Positions 56,327-64,000 of a stretch of DNA of 64,000 nucleotides are shown here, piece after piece (within the stretch, counting starts at the first letter, position 1; the number at the start of each line of letters is the position of its first letter). Source of the stretch: an uncultured Sphingomonadaceae bacterium (lineage in GTDB: Bacteria > Pseudomonadota > Alphaproteobacteria > Sphingomonadales > Sphingomonadaceae); contig CANLUL010000001.1 of the NCBI GenBank assembly GCA_947494305.1, forward strand, positions 1,178,001-1,242,000, read 5' to 3'. Position numbers and translations under genes: made by a program. The notes beneath the pieces were generated by a model, which was given only the letters and a program-made list of their open reading frames with translations, did no database searches and was not told the origin of the DNA.

Positions 56327-57864
56327 TAGTGCGCCTCCCCTTCAGAATGATCTTTGATCACAGCTTTTGCCTCACCCATTTTAAGATGCGCATCGCCTTC
56401 CGGAGCAGCGCGATCAATGCGCGCAACCAATGCGCCCACATCGCCGCGGATCGGTGCCATAAAGCTTTCCGGATATACCCCCATCCATAGGACAGCAGCA
56501 GCAATTGGGGCCAGCAAGGCCATCTCGCGAGCGGACAAATCTGGCATTTCCTTCACATCATCATGGACCAATTCACCAAAGGCAACGCGGCGATAAAGAT
56601 AAAGCATATAGCCAGCCCCCAGGATGACGCCCGTTGTAGCCACCAAGGTGACCCAGCTATTCACTTTGTAGAGGCCCACCAGCGATAGGAACTCGCCGAC
56701 AAAACCGCTGGTTCCGGGCAGCCCGATCGACGCCATTGTGAACAACATGAAGAGTATCGCATATTTGGGCATATTGATTGATAGACCGCCATAACGGTCA
56801 ATTTCTCGCGTATGAAGGCGATCATAAATCACGCCAACGCACAGGAACAGCGCACCAGAGACCAGCCCGTGACTAAGCATCACGATGATCGCCCCTTCAA
56901 TACCCTGGCGGTTGAATGCAAACAGACCAAGCGTCACAATCGCCATATGGGCGACCGAGGAATAAGCGATGAGCTTCTTCATATCCTGCTGCACCAGCGC
57001 GACCAACGATGTGTAGACGACCGCAACCATTGAAAGCCCAAAGACCAGCCAGATGAACTGCTCGGAAGCTTCCGGGAACATGGGGATGGAGAAACGCAGA
57101 AATCCATAACCACCCATTTTCAAGAGGACACCTGCCAGAATGACCGAACCCGCAGTAGGCGCCTGCACGTGCGCATCTGGTAGCCAGGTATGCACAGGCC
57201 ACATGGGCATTTTAACCGCAAAACTGGCGAAGAAGGCCAGCCAGAGCCATGTCTGCGCAGCGGGATCGAAATCATAGTTTAGCAAGGTTGGGATATCCGC
57301 AGTGCCCGCATCTTGTACCATCCACAGCATCGCAATCAGCATCACAACCGATCCTAACAATGTGTAGAGGAAGAATTTATAGCTTGCGTAAATCCGGTTG
57401 GCACCGCCCCAAATACCAATGATCAAGTACATTGGAATTAGGCCGGCTTCGAACAATATATAGAACAAGAAGATATCTTGCGCCGCAAATACGCCGATCA
57501 TCAGCACTTCCATGAATAGGAAGGCCGCCATATATTCGCCCACACGCTCCTGAATGGCTTCCCAACTGGCACCGATGCAGATCGGCATCAGGAACACAGT
57601 GAGCATGATCAACATCATCGAAATGCCGTCAATACCAAGCGCCCAGGCAAAATTGCCGAACAGTTCTGCCCGCTCGACATACTGCCATTGCGGACCACCA
57701 ATATCGTAGTTCGCCCAAAGCACGATACCGAGAGCAAATAGTACAAGAGTCGTTAAAAGTGCCAGCCAACGCGCTGCCTGTGCGTTGAGGAACAAACAGA
57801 TAATAGCTGCCAGCATGGGCAGACCCATCATCAACGATAGAATTGGGAAATCAAGCTGGTTCAT
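56326..57864 (-). CDS. nuoM: NADH dehydrogenase subunit M
   Basis: NuoM of 512 aa, an antiporter-like proton-pumping subunit of complex I. The signature [35 protein letters not shown] (about residues 225-260), with the conserved Lys and His, is present. The Met at 57864 overlaps the nuoL stop by one base (TAATG) and has GGGGGG seven bases upstream; a start nine codons earlier is less likely. Full length for the family. Confidence 0.95.
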   Translation of the reverse strand: MNQLDFPILSLMMGLPMLAAIICLFLNAQAARWLALLTTLVLFALGIVLWANYDIGGPQWQYVERAELFGNFAWALGIDGISMMLIMLTVFLMPICIGASWEAIQERVGEYMAAFLFMEVLMIGVFAAQDIFLFYILFEAGLIPMYLIIGIWGGANRIYASYKFFLYTLLGSVVMLIAMLWMVQDAGTADIPTLLNYDFDPAAQTWLWLAFFASFAVKMPMWPVHTWLPDAHVQAPTAGSVILAGVLLKMGGYGFLRFSIPMFPEASEQFIWLVFGLSMVAVVYTSLVALVQQDMKKLIAYSSVAHMAIVTLGLFAFNRQGIEGAIIVMLSHGLVSGALFLCVGVIYDRLHTREIDRYGGLSINMPKYAILFMLFTMASIGLPGTSGFVGEFLSLVGLYKVNSWVTLVATTGVILGAGYMLYLYRRVAFGELVHDDVKEMPDLSAREMALLAPIAAAVLWMGVYPESFMAPIRGDVGALVARIDRAAPEGDAHLKMGEAKAVIKDHSEGEAH

Positions 57865-59870
57865 TAGCTGGCCCCCCGCACAATAATCCATGTCGCTGCG
57901 GCTGCGAGGCCAAGCAGCATGACCAGCGCATAAGTATACAGATACCCGCTCTGGAACCTTTTCGCGACGCCAGCGCCACTAGCAACCACTGCGGCAATGC
58001 CATTGGGACCGAAGCGGTCAATCGTACCCTCATCGCCTTTTTTCCAGAACAGACGTCCAAGCCAAAAGGCGGGTTTGATGAAGATCAGATTGTACAGTTC
58101 ATCAAAATACCACTTGTTGAAGAAGAATTGATAAACTGGCTGGAACGTCGCTGCGAGGCGCGCGGGACGTTCTGTTCCGCGGAAGTACATGAAGTACGCC
58201 GTCGATAATCCGATCAGCATCGCAATTGTAGAAGCCAGTTTCACCCACAGCGGCACAGCACGCGCAGCATCCATCAATTCAGCGTTAAAGGCGATACTAC
58301 CAGCCCAGAACTCAGCGCCTTCTTTCGCGCCTGTAAAAGGATAGTAGAAGAAATAACCCGCAAGAACGGCTCCAACGGACAGGACAACAAGCGGAATCAG
58401 CATCGTCACAGGGCTTTCATGAGGATGATAGCCTCCGGTCTGGTCGTCGCCCGCTTCTTCCGGTGTTTTGTGAACGCTATGCTGAATATGCTCGGATTGG
58501 ATCCAGCGCGGTTTGCCCCAGAACGTCAGGAACATCAAACGCCAGCTATAGAAACTTGTCAGCAATGCTGCGAGCACGCCGATAAAGAAGGCAAATTGTC
58601 CAACCTCGGTCCCGCTCGCAAAAGCGCTCTCGATAATCATATCTTTGGAATAGAACCCGGCAAATCCGAATACGCCGACAATGCCAACTCCAGTAATCGC
58701 CAAAGTTCCCGCCATCATCGCCCAGAACGTAATCGGAATTTCTTTCCGCAAGCCGCCATAATAGCGCATATCCTGCTCGTGATGCATGGCATGAATGACA
58801 CTGCCAGCCCCGAGGAAAAGCAATGCCTTGAAGAAAGCATGGGTGAACAGGTGGAACATCGCAACGTTATAGGCTCCAACCCCAGCGGCGAAGAACATAT
58901 AGCCCAGTTGTGAGCATGTGGAATAGGCAATGACACGTTTAATGTCATGTTGAACCAAACCAACAGTGGCTGCAAAAATCGCGGTGCAAGCGCCCACAAC
59001 AGTCACAACGGTTAGCGCTACATCACTGGTTTCAAACATCGGCGACAGACGGCAAACCATGAACACGCCTGCGGTTACCATCGTTGCAGCATGGATAAGG
59101 GCAGACACAGGAGTCGGACCTTCCATCGCATCAGGTAACCATGTGTGCAGCCCCAATTGAGCCGACTTGCCCATTGCACCGATAAACAGCAACAGACAGA
59201 GAATCGTCATTGTATCAAGTCGCATGCCAGCAAAGGTGATCGTCGACCCCGCCATGCCAGGAGCAGCCTCTAGAATTTCCGGAATGGAAACGGTGCCAAA
59301 GACCAGAAAGGTCCCAAAAATCCCGAGCATGAACCCTAAGTCACCAACCCGGTTAACAACAAAAGCTTTGATCGCGGCGGCATTGGCAGACGGTTTTTTG
59401 AACCAGAATCCAATAAGAAGATAGGACGCGAGGCCCACCCCTTCCCAACCGAAAAACATCTGAACAAGGTTGTCGGCTGTAACCAGCATCAACATTGCGA
59501 AAGTGAATAGCGACAAATAGGCGAAGAAACGCGGTTGATCGGGATCTTCATCCATATAGCCCCAACTATACAGATGCACCAAAGCCGACACGCTAGTCAC
59601 AACCACCAACATCACAGCGGTCAGCGTGTCTACCCGCAGCGACCAATCAAACTGCAAGTCACCAGACATGATCCAGGTTAAAACCGGAACCACTTGCTCC
59701 GTCTGCGCACCGGTTAGAAAGCCGATAAAGATCGGCCAACTCAGCGCACAAGCAGCGAACAACGCGCCGGTCGTGACGACTTTAGCCGCAAAATTCCCAA
59801 TCACCCGGTTGCCAAAACCGGCGACAATCGCTGCCAATAGAGGCAGGAAAACGATAAGCTGGATCGACAA
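57864..59870 (-). CDS. nuoL: NADH dehydrogenase subunit L, TTG start
   Basis: NuoL of 668 aa, the distal antiporter-like subunit of complex [43 protein letters not shown] (about 230-272) is the signature; the C-terminal lateral amphipathic helix region follows with a long His/Glu-rich loop (about 460-500). The codon at 59870 is TTG with AAGG at a workable distance; no closer ATG is in frame. Four bases separate it from the nuoK stop. Coupled to nuoM by one base. Confidence 0.94.
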   Translation of the reverse strand: MSIQLIVFLPLLAAIVAGFGNRVIGNFAAKVVTTGALFAACALSWPIFIGFLTGAQTEQVVPVLTWIMSGDLQFDWSLRVDTLTAVMLVVVTSVSALVHLYSWGYMDEDPDQPRFFAYLSLFTFAMLMLVTADNLVQMFFGWEGVGLASYLLIGFWFKKPSANAAAIKAFVVNRVGDLGFMLGIFGTFLVFGTVSIPEILEAAPGMAGSTITFAGMRLDTMTILCLLLFIGAMGKSAQLGLHTWLPDAMEGPTPVSALIHAATMVTAGVFMVCRLSPMFETSDVALTVVTVVGACTAIFAATVGLVQHDIKRVIAYSTCSQLGYMFFAAGVGAYNVAMFHLFTHAFFKALLFLGAGSVIHAMHHEQDMRYYGGLRKEIPITFWAMMAGTLAITGVGIVGVFGFAGFYSKDMIIESAFASGTEVGQFAFFIGVLAALLTSFYSWRLMFLTFWGKPRWIQSEHIQHSVHKTPEEAGDDQTGGYHPHESPVTMLIPLVVLSVGAVLAGYFFYYPFTGAKEGAEFWAGSIAFNAELMDAARAVPLWVKLASTIAMLIGLSTAYFMYFRGTERPARLAATFQPVYQFFFNKWYFDELYNLIFIKPAFWLGRLFWKKGDEGTIDRFGPNGIAAVVASGAGVAKRFQSGYLYTYALVMLLGLAAAATWIIVRGAS

Positions 59871-59874
59871 GTCC

Positions 59875-60180
59875 CTAACCCTTCATCCGGTTGACATCAT
59901 CGACGGCAATTGTGCCGCGTTGACGGAAGTAAATGACCAAAATGGCTAGACCAATTGCCGCTTCCCCAGCGGCAACGGTCAGGATAAACATTGCGAAGAC
60001 CTGTCCGGTCATGTCGCCCAGAAAAGCGCTGAAAGCCACGAAGTTCAGGTTCACAGCCAGCAAGATCAATTCAATCGCCATCAGGATGACGATGATATTC
60101 TTCCGATTGAGGAAGATACCCAACATACCCATGACAAATAGGATAGTGCTGACAACCAGATAATGTTCGATACCAATCAT
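59875..60180 (-). CDS. nuoK: NADH dehydrogenase subunit K
   Basis: NuoK of 101 aa, three membrane helices with the conserved Glu in [17 protein letters not shown] (about residue 36) and Glu near 72 ([16 protein letters not shown]). Homologue of ND4L. Coupled to nuoJ by ATGA overlap and followed by nuoL. Length matches the family exactly. Confidence 0.96.
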   Translation of the reverse strand: MIGIEHYLVVSTILFVMGMLGIFLNRKNIIVILMAIELILLAVNLNFVAFSAFLGDMTGQVFAMFILTVAAGEAAIGLAILVIYFRQRGTIAVDDVNRMKG

Positions 60181-60791
60181 AGCTCGACCCCCTTACCAAC
60201 TTCGGGTTGGGTGTTGCGTGTCGCATCTTCGGGGCGGCGGGCAACCTGATCGGCAATTTTCTGGATACGGACACCACCTCGTTTACGATTGGTAAGAACG
60301 ATGGCACCAACCATAGCGACCAACAGGATCATGCCGGCAGCTTCAAACAGGAATATGTATTTTGTATAGAGGATCGCCCCCAATTGCTCGATATTGGAAG
60401 GCGCACCTTCCTGCGGCCCCACGACAGCCGTTGCTTCCCCTACTCCGGCGGAGGACCAAGTCATGACGCCAAAGACGATAATCTCTGCGGCCAATACAAT
60501 CGCTAGCAACAAGCCCAAAGGCAGGTTTTTCATGAAACCAGCGCGAAGTTCTGCGAAATCAATATCCAGCATCATCACGACGAACAAGAACAAGACCGCA
60601 ACGGCACCGACATAGACGATGACCAATAGAGCAGCGATAAACTCTGCGCCCACCAACAACATCAAACCCGCAGCGTTAAAAAACGCCAAAATCAGCCACA
60701 ATACGCTGTGCACGGGATTGCGCGCAAAGATGCAGAAAGCACCGCTGGCAATCACAAAAGTTGCGAAAAGATAGAATGCGAATATTTGCAT
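60177..60791 (-). CDS. nuoJ: NADH dehydrogenase subunit J
   Basis: NuoJ of 204 aa, ND6 homologue with about five membrane helices. [53 protein letters not shown] (about 24-76) is the signature with the pi-bulge helix. A polar C-terminal tail follows. Overlaps nuoK by 4 bases; 41 bases after nuoI. Confidence 0.95.
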   Translation of the reverse strand: MQIFAFYLFATFVIASGAFCIFARNPVHSVLWLILAFFNAAGLMLLVGAEFIAALLVIVYVGAVAVLFLFVVMMLDIDFAELRAGFMKNLPLGLLLAIVLAAEIIVFGVMTWSSAGVGEATAVVGPQEGAPSNIEQLGAILYTKYIFLFEAAGMILLVAMVGAIVLTNRKRGGVRIQKIADQVARRPEDATRNTQPEVGKGVEL

Positions 60792-60832
60792 TAGACTAGC
60801 TTCTTATCCCCCATTCGAATCCTGTTTGGCCC

Positions 60833-61318
60833 TTAACGGTAAGGCGCATCGGCAGCAAGGTTTGCCGCAATTGCCCGTTCCCATTTGTCACCATTTTCCA
60901 ACAGCTTCGATTTGTCGTAAATCAATTCTTCTCGTGTTTCGGTCGAATATTCAAAATTCGGCCCTTCAACAATTGCATCAACTGGACAGGCTTCCTGGCA
61001 GAAACCGCAGTAAATACATTTGGTCATATCAATATCGTAACGTGTGGTGCGGCGAGAGCCATCATCGCGCGGCTCGGCCTCTATCGTTATCGCCTGTGCC
61101 GGACAAACGGCCTCACACAGCTTACACGCGATACAGCGTTCTTCTCCATTGGGATACCGACGCAGCGCGTGCTCCCCCCGAAACCTTGGAGAGATTGGAT
61201 TTTTCTCAAAAGGATAGTTGATCGTCTTCTTCGCCTTGAAGAAATATTTCAGCGTCTTTGCATGTGCGCCGATAAACTCGAACAATGTGAACGCTTTGAT
61301 ATGTTGCGCGATACTCAT
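60833..61318 (-). CDS. nuoI: NADH dehydrogenase subunit I (2 x 4Fe-4S)
   Basis: NuoI of 161 aa with two ferredoxin-type clusters: Cys62, Cys65, Cys68, Cys72 ([12 protein letters not shown]) and Cys101, Cys104, Cys107, Cys111 ([12 protein letters not shown]). It carries electrons from NuoG towards NuoB. The frame extends to 61402, but the ATG at 61318 ([15 protein letters not shown]) gives the family N-terminus and overlaps the nuoH stop by ATGA. Confidence 0.96.
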   Translation of the reverse strand: MSIAQHIKAFTLFEFIGAHAKTLKYFFKAKKTINYPFEKNPISPRFRGEHALRRYPNGEERCIACKLCEAVCPAQAITIEAEPRDDGSRRTTRYDIDMTKCIYCGFCQEACPVDAIVEGPNFEYSTETREELIYDKSKLLENGDKWERAIAANLAADAPYR

Positions 61319-62370
61319 AGCGGCCACCCAAATTTTTGAACCATCACAAATCCGCTTACCAAGACAACCCAGATTAGACTCAATGGCAGGAATATCTTCC
61401 AACCCAAACGCATCAGCTGATCATAGCGATAGCGCGGTACAGTGGCCATCACCCAGCTAAACACGAAGAAGAAGAAGAACATTTTACCGAACAGCCAGAA
61501 TATGCCCGGAATATCGAACCACGGAATCCAATCCACGTTGAGCGGTGGCAACCACCCACCCCAGAACAATATCGCGTTAAGCGCGCACATCAGCAGGATG
61601 TTTGCATATTCACCAAGCCAGAACAGCGCAAAGCTCATCGAGCTATATTCGGTCTGATAACCAGCGACCAATTCCGATTCCGCTTCGGTCAAATCAAATG
61701 GATGGCGCGCAGTTTCGGCCATGGAGGCTATCAGAAACACAACCGCCATCGGGAAGATCAATGGGTTTACCGCGAACGCGTTGACGATCCCGAAAATATA
61801 TCCTTCTTGAGCTTTGATAATTTCTTGCAGGTTAAAAGTCCCTGCCAACAGAACAACTGAAATCAGGATGAAGCCAATGGAGACCTCATAGGAAATCATC
61901 TGCGCCGCCGCCCGCATAGCTGAGAAAAACGGGTATTTAGAGTTACTTGCCCAACCAGATATCACAACGCCGTAAACACCCAGCGAACTAATTGCGAGTA
62001 TGTACAACAAACCGATATTGATATTTGCGAGCACCATATCTTCGCCAAACGGGATCACCGCCCAGGCCAGTAAAGCAACGGTGAAGGTAATTATTGGCGC
62101 GAGCAGAAACAGGCCTTTATTGGCGCTAGATGGAATGATCGTTTCCTGCAGGAACACTTTGATGCCATCGGCGAAGCTCTGCAGTAACCCAAATGGTCCC
62201 ACCACATTGGGTCCCCGGCGCAGGGCCATAGCCGCCCAGATTTTGCGGTCGACGTAAATTATCATTGCGACGCCGAGCATCAGCGGAAGCGCAATGAGCA
62301 ATATTAATGCAAGGGTGGCTAACAACCAACCTGCTTCATAGCCGAGAAGGTTTTGGAGAAACTCGGTCAT
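61315..62370 (-). CDS. nuoH: NADH dehydrogenase subunit H
   Basis: NuoH of 351 aa, ND1 homologue near the quinone site, with eight or nine helices. [43 protein letters not shown] (about 40-82) and [28 protein letters not shown] (about 215-242) are the signatures, including the acidic loop. Start ATG overlaps the nuoG stop by 4 bases, and the end overlaps nuoI. Confidence 0.96.
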   Translation of the reverse strand: MTEFLQNLLGYEAGWLLATLALILLIALPLMLGVAMIIYVDRKIWAAMALRRGPNVVGPFGLLQSFADGIKVFLQETIIPSSANKGLFLLAPIITFTVALLAWAVIPFGEDMVLANINIGLLYILAISSLGVYGVVISGWASNSKYPFFSAMRAAAQMISYEVSIGFILISVVLLAGTFNLQEIIKAQEGYIFGIVNAFAVNPLIFPMAVVFLIASMAETARHPFDLTEAESELVAGYQTEYSSMSFALFWLGEYANILLMCALNAILFWGGWLPPLNVDWIPWFDIPGIFWLFGKMFFFFFVFSWVMATVPRYRYDQLMRLGWKIFLPLSLIWVVLVSGFVMVQKFGWPL

Positions 62371-64000
62371 TCCGCTGCCTCCAGAACTTCATCATCGGCA
62401 TGCAACAACTCCGCAGAACAACGCTGCATAGTTGCACTAGCGCGGGCAATGCTGTTGGTCAGGTAAAAATCCTTGATCGGATGAACCCCCTGCCCTTTGG
62501 GTTTGTCTGGCAATCCGGTCGGCGGAGACCACTCAAACGAAACCAGACCTTCTTCGGCTAGTTCGGGATGATCCTTTGCCATTTTTGTGCGTAGTTCATC
62601 AAAACTGTCAAATGGCAAAGTCTTACCCATCACTTCGGACAGAGCTCGCAAAATGCCCCAGTCTTCGCGCGCATCGCCAGGTGCAAAAATCGCCTTGTTG
62701 GAACGCTGCACACGCCCCTCAAGATTAACATAAGTGCCATTTTTCTCGGTATATGCTGACGCTGGCAAGATCACATCTGCGGCATGTGCGCCCGCGTCGC
62801 CGTGATGACCAATGAACACCTTAAAGCTCTCATCGAATAGAGCATGATCCATTTCGTCGGCGCCCAAAGCGAACAGCAATTTTGGTTTTTTGGCCGCGAT
62901 TGCTTTAATCCCGCCGTCATAGGCATAGCCAAGCATCAAACCACCAGTGCGAGAAGCACCAATGTGCAGGACATTGAAGCCATTCCAACCATCGCGAACC
63001 AATTTATACTTTGTCGCGAGTTTCAAGGCTGCTCCATGAGTACCCTCAACGCTAAGCGCCCCCCCACCAAGTATCAAAGCTGGCTTTTCAGCATTTTTTA
63101 AAGCATCCGCAGCCGCCTTCGGCAGCTTGGTGAGCAAGCTCATATCATCACCGAGCCATTCGACCGGATAGGTCAAATCAACCTCAGGACCAATGGCAAA
63201 CACCTTCGCATGGCCTTTGCGCACCGCTTTGCGAATGCGCGTGTTGACCAGTGATGCCTCCCAACGTGGGTTGGTCGACACCAGAACAATTACATCGGCT
63301 TGCTCAACATTGGCTATGCCAGTGTTGAAATTCACTGCTGCAAGGCTGGACACATCATATTGCAAGCCGGTCTGACGCCCTTCAAGCATCTCCGACTTCA
63401 TCGATTTCAGCAGCTTCTTGGCTGCATACATTGTTTCGCAGTCAACCAGGTCACCGGCTATTGCAGCAACTGAGTTACCGGCTTTCACATCCGCGATCGC
63501 CTGAAATGCCTCTCCCCAGCTAACCGCCTCAAGTTTACCATTTTTGCGAACATAGGGCTTGTCGAGCCGCCGTTTCATTAAACCATCTACGGCGTGGCGT
63601 GTTTTGTCGGTAGCCCACTCTTCATTCACGTCATCATTGACGCGGGGGAGTGCGCGCAGCACTTCGCGGCCGCGTGAATCGATGCGGATATTGGTGCCAA
63701 CACCATCCATCACATCGATGCCAAGAGTCTTGGTTAGTTCCCAAGGGCGGGCTTCAAACGCGTAGGGTTTGCTGGTCAATGCACCAACGGGGCAGAGATC
63801 GACAACATTGCCCGATAGTTCGCTATGCACCGCATGTTCAAGATAGGATGTGATCTGCATCCCCTCACCGCGCCCAATGGCGCCAATTTCCTCAACGCCA
63901 GCGACTTCCTCGGCAAAACGCACACAACGGGTGCAGTGAATACAGCGGGTCATCACGGTTTTGACCACCGGTCCCATGTATTTTTCAGTTACCGCGCGCT
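62367..64000 (-). CDS. nuoG: NADH dehydrogenase subunit G, C-terminal part (runs off right edge)
   Basis: NuoG, the large iron-sulfur subunit of complex I; about 544 residues are in the window and the N-terminal ferredoxin domain lies beyond 64000. The frame continues from the first internal Met (63977) to the edge as [18 protein letters not shown]. Visible: [10 protein letters not shown] (cluster ligands), [22 protein letters not shown], and a molybdopterin-oxidoreductase-like domain that no longer binds the cofactor. Coupled to nuoH by ATGA. It is the first gene of the nuoG-H-I-J-K-L-M-N-birA-coaX-rnj unit in this window. Confidence 0.95.
   Translation of the reverse strand, partial: RAVTEKYMGPVVKTVMTRCIHCTRCVRFAEEVAGVEEIGAIGRGEGMQITSYLEHAVHSELSGNVVDLCPVGALTSKPYAFEARPWELTKTLGIDVMDGVGTNIRIDSRGREVLRALPRVNDDVNEEWATDKTRHAVDGLMKRRLDKPYVRKNGKLEAVSWGEAFQAIADVKAGNSVAAIAGDLVDCETMYAAKKLLKSMKSEMLEGRQTGLQYDVSSLAAVNFNTGIANVEQADVIVLVSTNPRWEASLVNTRIRKAVRKGHAKVFAIGPEVDLTYPVEWLGDDMSLLTKLPKAAADALKNAEKPALILGGGALSVEGTHGAALKLATKYKLVRDGWNGFNVLHIGASRTGGLMLGYAYDGGIKAIAAKKPKLLFALGADEMDHALFDESFKVFIGHHGDAGAHAADVILPASAYTEKNGTYVNLEGRVQRSNKAIFAPGDAREDWGILRALSEVMGKTLPFDSFDELRTKMAKDHPELAEEGLVSFEWSPPTGLPDKPKGQGVHPIKDFYLTNSIARASATMQRCSAELLHADDEVLEAAE

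Noticed and set aside
57865-57891. nuoM start nine codons upstream of 57864
   Set aside because: It would overlap nuoL coding sequence by 28 bases and the extra residues lack family similarity; ATG at 57864 has a strong ribosome binding site.
61319-61402. Longer nuoI start at 61402
   Set aside because: The added 28 residues overlap nuoH and are not found in the family; ATG at 61318 gives the ATGA overlap and the standard N-terminus.
27-63990. CRISPR array, IS element, integrase or prophage anywhere in the window
   Set aside because: No regularly spaced repeats, terminal inverted repeats with transposase, or recombinase genes were seen.

Overview
The window reads as a chromosomal segment of an alphaproteobacterium, most likely a Sphingomonadaceae member of intermediate GC (Sphingorhabdus / Parasphingorhabdus / Sphingopyxis type). 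This is inferred from gene content and order: divL-tsaE-amgK-murU-addB-addA, ppiD-trpE / trpG-D-C-moaC-moeA-lexA, comEC-gltX-gltA, alphaproteobacterial GTTC-N7-GTTC LexA boxes, and nuoG-N followed by birA-coaX-rnj. Composition was judged by eye only. I see no insertion sequence, integrase, CRISPR array, rRNA or tRNA. Genes are tightly packed, and many start/stop codons overlap by 1, 4 or 8 bases.

Region by region. 1-9.5 kb (minus): one operon for the cell-cycle pseudokinase DivL, the t6A enzyme TsaE, the MurNAc-recycling pair AmgK/MurU and the AddAB recombination nuclease (addA runs off the left edge). 9.6-11.3 kb (plus): moaB and an SPL-like radical SAM gene carrying a perfect LexA box. 11.2-19.3 kb (minus): acyl-CoA ligase, dnaE, a glutathione peroxidase pair and LolCD-type lipoprotein export. 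19.3-22.7 kb: a non-coding region with a probable small RNA, then hsp20 with a heat-shock promoter and ROSE-like leader, an aldehyde dehydrogenase, and a Crp-type regulator with a CRP-like palindrome upstream. 22.8-31.4 kb: pyrG, secG, tpiA and ppiD, with four accessory genes (HTH protein, DUF418 protein, cytochrome b561, cytochrome c') lying between secG and tpiA. 31.4-39.9 kb (mostly plus): trp genes interrupted by small exported proteins, a PHA-system protein and a YcxB-like protein, followed by moaC, moeA and lexA. 39.9-44.9 kb: comEC, gltX, gltA. 44.9-51.4 kb: an unusual signalling cluster. 51.4-64 kb (minus): complex I genes nuoG (partial) to nuoN, then birA, coaX, ribonuclease J and a DUF1467 protein.

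The most interesting part is 44.9-51.4 kb. A HisKA/HATPase protein has Pro at the phospho-acceptor His position, a 102-residue Hpt-like protein has Trp at that position, and the gene between them and a DUF2336 gene resembles a cytidylyltransferase/CDP-alcohol phosphotransferase fusion without either catalytic signature. A divergent neighbour encodes a two-TM protein with a very long coiled coil. The conserved folds with missing catalytic residues suggest a signalling assembly that works by binding rather than phosphotransfer; this is an inference. DivL at 7-9.5 kb also lacks the His (it has Tyr), but that is a known property of its family.

Regulatory signals worth noting are two LexA boxes (lexA, and the radical SAM gene with an almost leaderless promoter), heat-shock-type promoters for hsp20 and ppiD, a possible RNA thermometer, a candidate Crp autoregulatory site, and paired palindromes before two small exported-protein genes. 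Several starts were moved from the longest possible ORF to better-supported codons, including a proposed CTG start for birA.
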